Positions 48,809 through 59,779 are shown, numbered from the stretch's first letter. The stretch: DNA of 64,000 nucleotides from Poriferisodalis sp965208925 (GCF_965208925.1 NZ_OZ242364.1:3534001-3598000), one strand, 5' to 3'. The notes: a model not told the origin generated them from the letters alone. Program-made: numbers and translations.

Positions 48809-49726
48809 ATGGATCTGAAATACCTCGATGCGCTGGCTGCGGTAGCTGCACACGGCCGGTTCTCGGCAGCGGCACGAGCGCTGCACACCGTGCAGTCGAA
48901 CGTATCCAGCCACGTCGCAAAACTGGAGGACGAGCTGGGTGCTGTGCTCGTGGATCGCGCCGCGGGATCGTTGACCCCCGAGGGCGAGGTCGTGCTCGCT
49001 CGCACCAAGCGCATCAACGGCGAGATCGCAGCCATGCGGGCTGATGTGGCGTCGATGACGTCGCATGTCACCGGCGACGTGCATCTGGGCATCATCGGCA
49101 CTCCCGGACGCTGGCTGCTGCCGCCCTTCCTCGACGAGCTGCGCCGGCACCACCCGGATGTCGATGCCACGGTGGTCGATGCCACGACCTTGGCGCTCAC
49201 CCGCCTGCTCGAGGGCGGCGAACTCGATCTGGCTGTGGTGAACGCCCCACTCGACCACGAGGAACTGGTGGCTACGCCGCTGTTCGCTGAAGAGTTCGTG
49301 GTCATCGCCCCGACCGGGCACGCGCTTGCGGCGCTCGGTGATCGAGAAGTGAGCTTCGCCGAACTCGAGCAGCACGAGCTGCTGCTCGGGCCGCCTGGCT
49401 CGGTGATGCGCATGCTCATCGACTCGGCTGCGGCGCGGCGCGGCGTGTCGTTGCGGACGATGGCACAGCTCGACGGCATCCGGCTCACTGCCACCCTGGC
49501 ATTCCAGGGTTACGGGCCGGCCATCGTGCCCATCACCTCCATACCGGTCTGGACCGACCGGGGCGACTGGAGCGTGCTGACGGTTGCCGATCTGCCGCCT
49601 CGACAGGTGGCACTGGCCATCCGTCGCCGCGGGATGCTCTCGGCGCCGGCGGCGGCGGCCCGCGACATGCTTCGCTCGGTGATACGCAGCGTGTCCCGCC
49701 GTATCCCCGGTGTCACGGCCACATAA
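48809..49726 (+). CDS. LysR-family transcriptional regulator
   Basis: A 305-residue LysR regulator. The N-terminal helix-turn-helix is HGRFSAAARALHTVQSNVSS, followed by a linker helix and an effector domain with GDVHLGIIGTPGRWLLPPFL and FQGYGPAIVPITSIPVW. Its end overlaps the carboxyltransferase gene by 17 bp on the same strand, so the two are likely co-transcribed and the regulator may control carboxylation or the adjacent citrate synthase. A T-N11-A dyad upstream suggests autoregulation. The effector is unknown. Confidence 0.92.
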   Translation: MDLKYLDALAAVAAHGRFSAAARALHTVQSNVSSHVAKLEDELGAVLVDRAAGSLTPEGEVVLARTKRINGEIAAMRADVASMTSHVTGDVHLGIIGTPGRWLLPPFLDELRRHHPDVDATVVDATTLALTRLLEGGELDLAVVNAPLDHEELVATPLFAEEFVVIAPTGHALAALGDREVSFAELEQHELLLGPPGSVMRMLIDSAAARRGVSLRTMAQLDGIRLTATLAFQGYGPAIVPITSIPVWTDRGDWSVLTVADLPPRQVALAIRRRGMLSAPAAAARDMLRSVIRSVSRRIPGVTAT

Positions 49727-51074
49727 CCTCGCGCCAGTGGACCTGCAGCTGCGCGCCGGTGCAAGTGGACATGTCACGGCCGGCATCGCCACGCTCGGCG
49801 AGCGGACGGCCATGCTCATCTCCGCCGACAGCCCCCACCGGCGCGGCGCGCTTGCGCCCGCCGACAGCGAGACCATCGTCGCCGGCCTGCAGACGGCGCT
49901 CGCCAAGCGCCTGCCGGTGGTGCTCATGCTGTCGTCCAGCGGCGCCGACGCGCACTATGGCGTCGCCGCGCTGCACGGCTGGGGAGAAGCTGCGCGGGTA
50001 CTCGTGCGGTGCTCGGGAGTGGTCCCGGTCCTGGCCGGCGTGACAGGACAAGCCATCTCGGGCATCGCCCTGCTGATCGGGTTGTCTGATGTCGTCGTGA
50101 TGTCCGACGACGCGTACGCCTTCGTAAGCGGCCCCGTGCCGGTGCGCGAGATGACCGGTGTGGCCATCGGGCCAGACGAACTTGGCGGCGCCCCGATTCA
50201 TGCCAGCGCCTCGGGAACTGCGTCTGCGGTGACATCCACCGAGGGTGTGCTCGACATGCTCACCGAGATCCTGAGCTATCTGCCGCCGCACTGCGACGAA
50301 CTGCCGCCACGCATCGAAACCGACGATCCGCGTGAGCGCCTGACCCCTGCTGCGGGCGAGATGCTGCCGTCGGTGCCGACGGGTGCCTACGACGTGCGCG
50401 ACATCATCGCGGAGCTTGTCGACGAGGGCTGCCTCACCGAGCTTCGGGCGGGGTGGGCACCGAACCTCGTCACGGGCTTCGCCACGCTGGGCGGCTACTC
50501 AGTGGGCGTGCTGGCGAACCAGCCGATGAGCATCGCCGGCACACTCGACATCGCCGCCAGCCAGAAGGGCGCTCGTTTCGTCAATTTCTGCGATGCCTTC
50601 GGCCTGCCGCTGGTCACGCTGGTGGACACGCCCGGCTTCTACCCCGGCAAGGATCTCGAATGGCGCGGGATGATCCGCCACGGCGCCCAGCTGGCCTTTG
50701 CCTATGCCCGCGCCACGGTGCCGCGGGTGGCCGTGGTGCTGCGCAAGTCCTATGGCGGCGCCTACATCGTCATGGACTCCAAGACGATGGGCAACGACGT
50801 GTACCTGGCGTGGCCCAGCGCCGAACTGGCGGTGATGGGTGCATCCCAGGCGGCCCAGATCCTGCGCCGCGGCGCCGATGAGGACGAGATCGCCGATTAC
50901 GTCACCGACTACGAGGACACGTACCTGAATCCCTACGTCGCCGCCGAACGCGGCTATGTGGACAGTGTGATCGACCCTGCCGACACCAGGCGCAAGCTCA
51001 TCGACACGCTCGACATGCTCTCGACCAAGCGCGAGCGTTTGCGCCAGCGCCGGCACGACAACACTCCCCTCTGA
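49710..51074 (+). CDS. Acyl-CoA carboxylase carboxyltransferase subunit, short form
   Basis: A 454-residue carboxyltransferase with both crotonase-fold halves. The first has AGVTGQAISGIALLIGLSDV; the second has SIAGTLDIAASQKGARFVNF, LVDTPGFYPGKDLEWRG, VLRKSYGGAYIVMDSK and MGNDVYLAWPSAELAVMG, as in PccB/AccD proteins. It is about 60 residues shorter than usual (about 515), mainly at the N-terminus. The start is GTG 49710 inside the LysR gene, or GTG 49737. No biotin carboxylase gene is nearby. Its substrate, acetyl- or propionyl-CoA, is undetermined. Confidence 0.85.
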   Translation: MSRPHNLAPVDLQLRAGASGHVTAGIATLGERTAMLISADSPHRRGALAPADSETIVAGLQTALAKRLPVVLMLSSSGADAHYGVAALHGWGEAARVLVRCSGVVPVLAGVTGQAISGIALLIGLSDVVVMSDDAYAFVSGPVPVREMTGVAIGPDELGGAPIHASASGTASAVTSTEGVLDMLTEILSYLPPHCDELPPRIETDDPRERLTPAAGEMLPSVPTGAYDVRDIIAELVDEGCLTELRAGWAPNLVTGFATLGGYSVGVLANQPMSIAGTLDIAASQKGARFVNFCDAFGLPLVTLVDTPGFYPGKDLEWRGMIRHGAQLAFAYARATVPRVAVVLRKSYGGAYIVMDSKTMGNDVYLAWPSAELAVMGASQAAQILRRGADEDEIADYVTDYEDTYLNPYVAAERGYVDSVIDPADTRRKLIDTLDMLSTKRERLRQRRHDNTPL

Positions 51075-51156
51075 CTGAAACGCCCGCCAATAGCGGGCCC
51101 AATTCGCGGCCGAGCGACATATTGGGTACATTCGGCGGCGCGAACAAGGGGGACTG

Positions 51157-52428
<1,272 letters not shown>

Positions 52429-52476
52429 CCGCCTCTGCGCCGCCGCATGCATTGAGAGCGGCGCCGGCTCAGGTTG

Positions 52477-53460
52477 CTAGCTCACGTCCAGCAGGATCTT
52501 GCCGACGTTCGCGTTGGTGGCCATGTAGTTGTGCGCCTCGGCGATGTCGTCGAGGGCGAAGCGCGAATCGATGATCGGTCGCAGCGATCCGTCGTCGAAG
52601 CGCGGGAGCAGCTCGGCACAGAATCGCTGGTTGGCGTCGATCTTCTGCTCGATGGGCCGTGAACGCAGCACGGTGCCGATGAGCGACGCCCGCTTGGGCA
52701 GCAGGGCGCCGAGCGCGAAGGTTGCTTTCGGCTCGCCCATGACGCCGACTTGGATGATGCGTCCCTGGACGCGTACCGAGGCGATGTTGCGGGCGAGGTA
52801 GTCGCCGCCGATCACGTCCAGCACCACGTCGACGCCCTGGCGGCCCGTCCATGCCGCGATCTCGTCGGCGAAGTCAGCCTGCGTGTAGTCGATGACGAGG
52901 TCGGCGCCGAGATCGGTGCAGGCTGCAACCTTGGATGTCGAGCAGGTGACCGCGATGCGGGCGCCGATGGCATTGGCGATCTGGATGGCGGCGGTGCCGA
53001 CGCCCGATGCACCGGCGTGCACCAGCGCCGTGCCGCCCGAGGCCAGCCCGCCCTGGGTCACCAGCGCATCGTGGGCAGTCATGAACACCTCCGGGATGGC
53101 TGCGGCGTCGCGCAGATCAACGCCTGAGGGGATGCGCTGCAGCATGCGCTCGTGGGTCACGACCTGCTCGGCCTTCGCCCCGCCCGACACGATGCCCATG
53201 ACCTCGTCGCCCACCGACCAGCCGGTGACACGCTCGCCCAGCGCGGCGATGGTGCCCGCGAACTCGAGTCCCGGGATCTCGAACTCGGGCTTGGGGCCGG
53301 GTGCTGGGTACAGGCCCATCCGCTGGAGCAGGTCGGCGCGGTTCATCGCCGAACAGGCCACGTCGACGAGCACTTCATCAGGTCCTGGCACCGGGTCTGG
53401 CACGTCCTGCACCCGCAGGACGTCGACGCCGCCGTATTCGGGTATCACCACTGCGCGCAT
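52477..53460 (-). CDS. Quinone oxidoreductase-like MDR protein
   Basis: A 327-residue medium-chain dehydrogenase/reductase of the NADPH:quinone oxidoreductase type. It starts MRAVVIPEYGGVDVLRV, has LVHAGASGVGTAAIQIANAI near residue 145 for NADPH binding, and VDVVLDVIGGDYL near residue 210. The Cys cluster of zinc alcohol dehydrogenases is absent. It resembles human TP53I3-type enoyl/quinone reductases. It converges with citrate synthase and diverges from the phosphatase gene. Substrate unknown. Confidence 0.9.
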   Translation of the reverse strand: MRAVVIPEYGGVDVLRVQDVPDPVPGPDEVLVDVACSAMNRADLLQRMGLYPAPGPKPEFEIPGLEFAGTIAALGERVTGWSVGDEVMGIVSGGAKAEQVVTHERMLQRIPSGVDLRDAAAIPEVFMTAHDALVTQGGLASGGTALVHAGASGVGTAAIQIANAIGARIAVTCSTSKVAACTDLGADLVIDYTQADFADEIAAWTGRQGVDVVLDVIGGDYLARNIASVRVQGRIIQVGVMGEPKATFALGALLPKRASLIGTVLRSRPIEQKIDANQRFCAELLPRFDDGSLRPIIDSRFALDDIAEAHNYMATNANVGKILLDVS

Positions 53461-53501
53461 GAGCGGCGACGGTAGTAGGGAAGTGATTACCCTGCGAGCC
53501 C

Positions 53502-54305
53502 GTGCGTCGGGATGCTCGTCAAGATGCGGTAGTCACCTTGGAGGGCGCGAGGAACTGCCGTGACCTCGGCGGCTACCCCGCCGAGCGAGGCCGCCATGTG
53601 CGGATGGGAGCGCTGTTCCGTTCCGATCGGCTGAGCACGCTGACCCTCGACGATCTCGAGGAATTGGGCAGCCGGGGCATCCGCACGGTGATCGACTTTC
53701 GTGCCGGGCCCGAGATCGAGCGGGATCGCTCCCGCCTGTGGCCCGGCGTGGCCTCGCACATCTCGCTGCCGGTGGGCGACACCGTGGACGGCGATATCAG
53801 CATGGTGGAACAGATCTTCGAGGGGCGGCTGCGGTCGGTCAGCGAAGACGACATGGCTGGGCTGTACCTGCAGATGATCAGCACCTACGGCGAGCGGTTC
53901 GCTCAGCTCGTGGCCATTGCCGCCGATGTCGATCATCTGCCGATGCTGTTCCACTGCACGGCCGGCAAGGACCGCAGCGGGATCGCGTCGGCGCTCCTGC
54001 TGGAAGCACTCGGCGTGGACCGTGAGGCGGTGCTGGACGACTACTGCTTGTCGAACGAGCTGCGTTCGCACCAGCGCATCGCCGAGCTGACGCCGGAATT
54101 CGCCAAGATCGGCATCGACATCGACGACGTGCGGGCCATCCTCAGCGCGCCGCGCGGGGTGATGGCAACGGTGCTGGCAGAGCTCGATGACCGCTACGGG
54201 CGCCAGTCCAACGGCCGCACGGCGACGGGTGCCGAGGGATACCTGCTCGCGCACGGTCTCGACGCTGCGTCCTTGGAGATGCTGCGAGCGAACCTGCTGA
54301 TCTGA
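53502..54305 (+). CDS. IphP/MptpB-like tyrosine phosphatase
   Basis: A 267-residue dual-type tyrosine phosphatase. It opens GARNCRDLGGYPAERGRHVR, contains IRTVIDFRAGPEIERDR near residue 60, and has the P-loop HCTAGKDRSG near residue 152 with the catalytic Cys and Arg plus the Lys-Asp typical of the family. Such enzymes dephosphorylate proteins, and some act on phosphoinositides. No signal peptide is seen. The start is a GTG at 53502. It converges with the LRR-SBP gene. Confidence 0.9.
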   Translation: MRRDARQDAVVTLEGARNCRDLGGYPAERGRHVRMGALFRSDRLSTLTLDDLEELGSRGIRTVIDFRAGPEIERDRSRLWPGVASHISLPVGDTVDGDISMVEQIFEGRLRSVSEDDMAGLYLQMISTYGERFAQLVAIAADVDHLPMLFHCTAGKDRSGIASALLLEALGVDREAVLDDYCLSNELRSHQRIAELTPEFAKIGIDIDDVRAILSAPRGVMATVLAELDDRYGRQSNGRTATGAEGYLLAHGLDAASLEMLRANLLI

Positions 54306-54351
54306 GAGTGCGTGAGACGAGCGTCACCCACGGCGCCGCCCGCAGAGTCGG

Positions 54352-57300
54352 CTACAGATCAGTGCGGTACAGGTAGCGGATGTCCCAGTAGCCGTACAGC
54401 GTCGGCGTGGCGTTGCGGAACACGTTGCGCACGGCGCCCAGTCGCTCGCTGAGCGTGGTGTAGATCAACGGCACGTGGGTCGCGGCGATGGCCTGCGCCT
54501 CGCGATAGAGCTGGACTCGCTTGTCGTGATCGAGTTCTTGGCTGGCCTCGATGTAGAGCCGGTCAATCTCGGCTTCCCAGTCGGTCGCAGGTTCGTCCTG
54601 GAACGGATGCCACAGATGCAACGACTGGGAGCTGTGCCACAGACCGATGCCGCTGTAGGGATCAGGGCCGCCGGTGAAGCCGATGACCATGGCCTCCCAG
54701 TCGTAGGTGGTGGTGAGCTGCGACACCAAGTCTCCGAAGCCGATCACCTCGAAGGTGACGTCGAGACCCGCCGCAGCCATGCCGTCACGGATGATCTCGG
54801 TGACTGCCTGGCGCACGGCGTTGCCGTCGTTGGTCACCAGCGTGAACGAGATCGGATTGCCCAGGTCGTCCTCGCGGATGCCGTCGCCGTCGGTGTCGAT
54901 CCACCCCAGATCGTCAAGGAGATCGTTCGCCCTGTCGATGTCGTACGGGTAGCGACGCACATCGGGGTTGTGGAAGTCGCCGGCGGCCGGGCTCACCGAC
55001 GACCACTGCGCGTAGCCCCGCCCGTGCTGGACGCCGTCGATCATGGCCGTCTTGTCGAGCGTGTGGGCGACCGCCTGCCGGAAGTTCACATTGCTGAACC
55101 AGTGCAGCTTGGTCGAGTCCACGAACGGCTCACCGGCGTCGTTCGAGCCTGGATTCTGGTTGAACGTCAGGAACGTCGTGCCGAAGCCGGGACCCCGGCG
55201 GTGCAGGGTGAAGTTCTCGTCTTCCTGCAACGGCTTCAGCAGTGCGTACTCCTCGCCCAGCACACCGTGGAAATCGGCTGTGCCGTCGCGGAACAGCGCC
55301 AGTTCAGACGCCAGATCCGGCACCACTATGTGCACCACCTGGTCGAGGTACGGAAGCTGCTGGCCTTTGGCGTCGGTCTGCCAGTAGTGCGGATTGCGCT
55401 CGAAGACGATCCGTTCGCCGGGCGTGTACTCGCCGATGGTGAATGGCCCGGTCCCGACGATCTCGGATGGGTCGGTGTCGATGCTCCAGAACTCGGTGAA
55501 GGTGCCTGCGGTGATGGGCCCTTCAAAGATGTGCTTGGGGTAGATGGACGTGCCCATCGAACGCAGGAACGGTGCGAACGGCTGGGGCAGCACGAACTCG
55601 ACGGTGTGATCGTCGAGCGCTGCCACCGTCATCTTCGATGTCTCCCACTCTCCGTCATCGTTGAGATAACGGAACTCGAAGGTGGCACGGCTCGACGCGT
55701 TGAAGTCGTCGTTGTAGATGACCCGGTTGAAGGTGAAGTCCACGTCGTGCGCTGTGAAGGGCGTGCCGTCGTGCCACGTCACATCGTCACGCAGGCGGAA
55801 CACCCAGCGCAGCCCGTCGTCAGACCGTTCCCACGACTCGGCCAGCAGCGGCTCGACCTCATCGTCCAGCCACGACGTCTCGGTGAGGCCCTCGAAGAGG
55901 TAGCCCAAGACGTTCGACGAGCCGGCGTCATTGGACAGCGCCAAGTTGAACGTCAGCGGCTCAGAGATCGTGGCCAGCGTGAGCGCGCCGCCGCGGGTGC
56001 CGATCTCGTAGGAAAAGGCATCGGCATTGCGACGCAGCTCGTCCACGATCTCGTGCGTCGTCGAGATTGCGTCGGAAAGGCAGAAGGAGAGCCCGACGCT
56101 GTCGAGATCGTCGGCCAGGAAGTCGAACTCGCGCCATTCGGCGGGGATGCAGCCGCTCAGCTTGTTGGTGCCGCCGAGCATGATCTGTTCAAGACCCGGG
56201 AGAGCCGCGAGACCTGCCGGGATGGGACCGGTGAGCTGGTTGCCTTGGAGCCAGAGCCGCCTGAGGCTGCTGAGCGCGCCGAATTCGGCCGGGATGGCAC
56301 CGCTGAGCTGATTGCCGTCGAGGTAGAGCCGTCGCAGCTTGGTGAGGTTGCCAACTTCAGCGGGAATCCCACCGGTCAACTCGTTGCCCCGCAGCCACAC
56401 CTCGGTCAGCTCGACGAGATTGCCGAGCTCTGCTGGGATCTCGCCGCTCAGCTGGTTGTCGTCGAGGTCGAGCCGGGTGAGGTTGACCAGGTTGCCGAGT
56501 TCGACCGGGATGGGGCCGGTCAGCTCGTTGTGCCACAGGTTGAGCCGCAACAGCAGGCTGAGATTGCCGAGCTCAGCCGGAATCTCGCCGCTCAGCCGGT
56601 TGTATCGCAGGAAGAGGATGCGCAGGTTCGTCAAGTTGCCGAATTCGGCGGGGATGGGACCGTCGAGGTCGTTGAAGCTGAGCGAGATGCGCTGGAGATT
56701 GGCCATGCCGCCGAGTTCGGGCGGGATGTGGCCAGTCAGGGCATTCCTGGACAGGTCGAGGTTGATCAGCTGATCCAGGTTCGCCAGTACCGCTGGGATC
56801 TCGCCGGACAACTGGTTGTCGTGTACGACGAGTTGCTGGAGCGTCGTCAGCCGAGCCAGGCCTGCCGGCAACGCCCCTGTCAGCGAGTTTCGGCTGAGAT
56901 CGAGGCTCTCGAGCTGGCTGAGGTTGCCGAGCTGTGAGGGAATGGACCCGCTCAACCGGTTGTTGGCCATGTGCAAGCCGCGCAGCCTCGCGAGGCGGGT
57001 GATGGTGACGGGGATCTCGCCGGAGAGGCGGTTGTTGCTCAGGTCGAGCTCGGCGAGCTTGGTGAGATAGACCACTGCCGTCTTCAGCGGGCCGGACAGC
57101 TCGTTGTCATTCAGCCGCAGCTCGCGCAGCTCGGTCAGGTTCCACAGCGCATAGGGAATCTGCCCGTAGAGAACGTTGTCGCTGAGGTCGAGGTGCTGCA
57201 GCCGCGTGAGAGCACCTAGCGCGCTCGGAATGCGTCCTGACAGCAGGTTGCGGTCGAGACGGAGTTCGACGAGGTGCCCTGCGCCCGCAAGCGTGGCAGG

Positions 57301-58524
57301 AATGGCACCTGAGAGCTGGTTGTCGCTCAGGTTCAGGAGTTGGAGCTTGCCGAGCTCGCCGAGCTCGCTCGGGATGGCGCCTTCGAGCTGGTTGCGCTCC
57401 AACCGGAGTTCTCTGAGACTCGTGAGCTTGCCCACTTCGGAGGGAATCTGACCCGTCAACTGGTTGTCGTTCAACCGCAGGTAGAGCAGTTCGTCCAGAT
57501 CGCCTAACGCCGGGGGGATCGCGCCAGCGAGTTGATTGTGCCCCAAGCGCAGATGCCTGAGTTCGGCGAGCCGGCCCATGTCGGCGGGAATCTCCCCGGA
57601 CAGGCGGTTCTTGCTGATGACGAGATACTCGAGTTCGCCGAGATCGCCCAGCGCTGCGGGGAGAGGCCCCGTCATCTGGTTGCCATGCAGATCGAGCGCG
57701 ATGAGCCGCGACAGCTTGCCCAACTCGGCGGGAATCTCGCCCGACAGCGTGTTGTTGCTCCCGTCGAGCCAGGTCAGGCTGGCAAGGTTGCCGATCTCGA
57801 CCGGAATCGCGCCTGAGAGGCTGTTGTTGCTGACATCCAGCCACTCCAGGTTGCCGAGCTGGCCGACCTCGGCGGGAATCTCGCCCCAGAACAGGTTGTC
57901 GCTGATCACCAGTCGCGAGAGCCGGGACATGTTCCCCAGCTCCGGGGGCAGCGGGCCCGACATGCGATTGCCCCGCATGTCGAGGACGCGCAGATTCTCG
58001 AGTTGCCACAGTTCGGCGGGATTCCTGCCCCAGAGGGCATTGTGCTTGACGTCGAGCAGCCACAGGTTGGTGAGCTCGCCGATCTCAGCGGGAATCTGGC
58101 GGTAGAGCCGGTTGTTCTGCAGGTCGAGCACCCGAAGATTGATGAGTTCGCCGATGGCCCGAGGAATCTCGCCATGGATGCCGTTGTCACCCAGATCGAG
58201 ACGCTGCAGGCGAGTGAGCTGCCCGATCGCTTCCGGAAGCTCGCCCGACAGACCATTGGAGGCCAGGTCGAGTCGCACCACCCGCCCCTCGTCGTCGGTG
58301 GTGACGCCGTGCCACTGGCCCAGCGGCGCATCGGAACCCCAGAGGTCGCTGCGGCTCCAGCTGTCCCCACCGGTAGCCGCAAACAGCTCCTCGAGCGCTT
58401 GGCGGTCCGATGGTTCTTCATCGTGTTCGCTGGCGGCAGCCGGGGCCACCAGCTGCAAGGTGAGTGCGGTGGCAAGCAGCACGGCAAACACTCGGACCGA
58501 GATGGCGCGACGGGCTCGGGTCAT
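54352..58524 (-). CDS. Giant secreted protein: plant-type LRR array fused to SBP_bac_5 ABC-binding domain
   Basis: A 1390-residue single open frame. A signal peptide (about residues 1-32, ending APAAASEH) is followed by an N-terminal LRR cap like plant LRRNT regions (LEELFAATGGDSWSRSDLWG, then QWHGVTTDDEGRVVRL). About 30 leucine-rich repeats of 24 residues run from 82 to 802, closed by a Cys-bearing cap (LSGCIPAEW to LSFC). From about 845 a full oligopeptide-binding domain of the SBP_bac_5 family follows: YLFEGLTETSWLDDEVEPLL, FRLRDDVTWHDGTPFTAHDV, ERNPHYWQTDAKG. ATG 58524 follows AAGGA 7 nt upstream. No permease or ATPase gene adjoins it. It may bind peptides outside the cell, with the LRR solenoid as a docking or recognition arm. 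Confidence 0.9.
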   Translation of the reverse strand: MTRARRAISVRVFAVLLATALTLQLVAPAAASEHDEEPSDRQALEELFAATGGDSWSRSDLWGSDAPLGQWHGVTTDDEGRVVRLDLASNGLSGELPEAIGQLTRLQRLDLGDNGIHGEIPRAIGELINLRVLDLQNNRLYRQIPAEIGELTNLWLLDVKHNALWGRNPAELWQLENLRVLDMRGNRMSGPLPPELGNMSRLSRLVISDNLFWGEIPAEVGQLGNLEWLDVSNNSLSGAIPVEIGNLASLTWLDGSNNTLSGEIPAELGKLSRLIALDLHGNQMTGPLPAALGDLGELEYLVISKNRLSGEIPADMGRLAELRHLRLGHNQLAGAIPPALGDLDELLYLRLNDNQLTGQIPSEVGKLTSLRELRLERNQLEGAIPSELGELGKLQLLNLSDNQLSGAIPATLAGAGHLVELRLDRNLLSGRIPSALGALTRLQHLDLSDNVLYGQIPYALWNLTELRELRLNDNELSGPLKTAVVYLTKLAELDLSNNRLSGEIPVTITRLARLRGLHMANNRLSGSIPSQLGNLSQLESLDLSRNSLTGALPAGLARLTTLQQLVVHDNQLSGEIPAVLANLDQLINLDLSRNALTGHIPPELGGMANLQRISLSFNDLDGPIPAEFGNLTNLRILFLRYNRLSGEIPAELGNLSLLLRLNLWHNELTGPIPVELGNLVNLTRLDLDDNQLSGEIPAELGNLVELTEVWLRGNELTGGIPAEVGNLTKLRRLYLDGNQLSGAIPAEFGALSSLRRLWLQGNQLTGPIPAGLAALPGLEQIMLGGTNKLSGCIPAEWREFDFLADDLDSVGLSFCLSDAISTTHEIVDELRRNADAFSYEIGTRGGALTLATISEPLTFNLALSNDAGSSNVLGYLFEGLTETSWLDDEVEPLLAESWERSDDGLRWVFRLRDDVTWHDGTPFTAHDVDFTFNRVIYNDDFNASSRATFEFRYLNDDGEWETSKMTVAALDDHTVEFVLPQPFAPFLRSMGTSIYPKHIFEGPITAGTFTEFWSIDTDPSEIVGTGPFTIGEYTPGERIVFERNPHYWQTDAKGQQLPYLDQVVHIVVPDLASELALFRDGTADFHGVLGEEYALLKPLQEDENFTLHRRGPGFGTTFLTFNQNPGSNDAGEPFVDSTKLHWFSNVNFRQAVAHTLDKTAMIDGVQHGRGYAQWSSVSPAAGDFHNPDVRRYPYDIDRANDLLDDLGWIDTDGDGIREDDLGNPISFTLVTNDGNAVRQAVTEIIRDGMAAAGLDVTFEVIGFGDLVSQLTTTYDWEAMVIGFTGGPDPYSGIGLWHSSQSLHLWHPFQDEPATDWEAEIDRLYIEASQELDHDKRVQLYREAQAIAATHVPLIYTTLSERLGAVRNVFRNATPTLYGYWDIRYLYRTDL
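56194..58281 (-). repeat. Array of 29 regular 72-bp leucine-rich repeat units
   Basis: The region encodes 29 consecutive 24-residue repeats with the plant-specific-type pattern LxxLxLxxNxLSGxIPxxLGxL, without indels; a longer, imperfect 30th unit follows downstream. The repeats are diverged from one another, so the array is old rather than a recent amplification. Confidence 0.93.
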
Positions 58525-58666
58525 GTGCACGTCCTTGCGTGGGATTCGTGAGGCGAGGGAACGATCGCGGAGAGTACAGCTCGTCCCCGGCGACTCAGTG
58601 GAACCTTGCCGGTCGGCAGACGCGGTCTCATGAATCGTCTGGCTAGTGCGCCGTAGGGTCTCGGCG

Positions 58667-59779
58667 ATGGATTACCGCTGGCCCCAGGAACTGACCGACT
58701 TGGCCGACGAAGCAGCCGGGTGGGTGCGCGAGGCCACTGCCGACCTGTTCACGATCGACGACAGCTGGCTGGTGGGCTACTCGGAGGAATTCACGCTGCG
58801 TCTGGGAGAGCGCGGCTGGATCGGCATGTGCTGGCCCGTCGAGGCCGGCGGCGACGGGCGGCCCGAGGTCGAGCGGTTCGTGGTCACCGAGCAGCTGCTG
58901 CTCGGGGGCGCTCCGATGGCCAGCTCGTTCTTCCCGGATCGCCAGATCGGCCCGGTGCTGCTCACCTACGGCACGCCCGAACAGCAAGCCCGGTTTCTGC
59001 CCGAGATGCGTGCGGGCAGGTCCCGCTGGTGCATCGGCATGTCGGAGCCTGACGCGGGCTCGGACGTAGCCGCGATCGGCACGACGGCCGTGCGAGACGG
59101 CGACCGCTTCATCGTGAACGGCCAGAAGATCTGGACCAGCGGCGCCGCCACGGCGAACTGGTGCTATCTCATCTGCCGCACCGACCCTGCCGCTCCGCCG
59201 CACAAGGGAATGAGCGAGCTGATCGTGTCGATGGACACACCCGGCATCGAGGTGCGGCCGATCCAAGATGCCTCGGGCGACGCCCACTTCAACGAGGTGT
59301 ACTTCGACGACGTGGAGGTGCCCGTCTCCCATCTGGTGGGCGAGCTCAACAACAGCTTCTCCCAGACGATGCGCCAGCTCGAGCACGAGCGGGGCGGCAT
59401 CGACCGGCTGGCGTCGAACCAACGGCTCTACCTGGACATGAAGGGCCGGGCCGACACCTCCGACCCGCTCGTCCGGCAGCGGATGGCCCGCATCGAGACC
59501 GGCTACCGGATCGGCCGCGACATGGTGCTGCGCAACGTGCTGCGCCAGACGCCGTTCCCGCAGTACTCAGCGGTGACCAAGACGTGGTGCACCGAGTTCG
59601 AGCAGGAGGTCGCCCGCTTCGTGGGCGACGTGGCGGGAGCCGAGACCATGCTCGCCAACCGGGTGTCGCGCAACGTGGTGTACTCGCCCGCCTACACGAT
59701 CATGGGCGGTACCACGCAGATCCTGCGCAACATCATCGGCGAGCGGATCCTGCGGTTGCCCCGCGAGCCTCGCGGCTAG
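58667..59779 (+). CDS. Acyl-CoA dehydrogenase (FadE-like)
   Basis: A 370-residue acyl-CoA dehydrogenase with FAD. WCIGMSEPDAGSDVAAIGTT near residue 125 and IVNGQKIWTSGA near residue 155 are typical. At the usual catalytic-Glu position the sequence is IMGGTTQILRNIIGERILRL, with Gly instead of Glu, as in isovaleryl-type and many actinobacterial FadE proteins. The base may instead be the Glu in LEHERGGIDRLA near residue 250. ATG 58667 was chosen over an upstream in-frame start 21 nt away. It diverges from the LRR-SBP gene. The substrate acyl chain is unknown. Confidence 0.9.
   Translation: MDYRWPQELTDLADEAAGWVREATADLFTIDDSWLVGYSEEFTLRLGERGWIGMCWPVEAGGDGRPEVERFVVTEQLLLGGAPMASSFFPDRQIGPVLLTYGTPEQQARFLPEMRAGRSRWCIGMSEPDAGSDVAAIGTTAVRDGDRFIVNGQKIWTSGAATANWCYLICRTDPAAPPHKGMSELIVSMDTPGIEVRPIQDASGDAHFNEVYFDDVEVPVSHLVGELNNSFSQTMRQLEHERGGIDRLASNQRLYLDMKGRADTSDPLVRQRMARIETGYRIGRDMVLRNVLRQTPFPQYSAVTKTWCTEFEQEVARFVGDVAGAETMLANRVSRNVVYSPAYTIMGGTTQILRNIIGERILRLPREPRG

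Noticed and set aside
54475..56937. Long plus-strand open frame (820 codons) opposite the LRR-SBP gene
   Set aside because: It is antisense to a clearly real gene with regular LRR periodicity; its predicted protein is low-complexity and reflects repeat codons read backwards in GC-rich DNA.
56194..58281. Regular 72-bp periodicity as a DNA repeat or satellite
   Set aside because: Periodicity follows the protein LRR pattern and units are diverged at DNA level, so it is a protein-level repeat.
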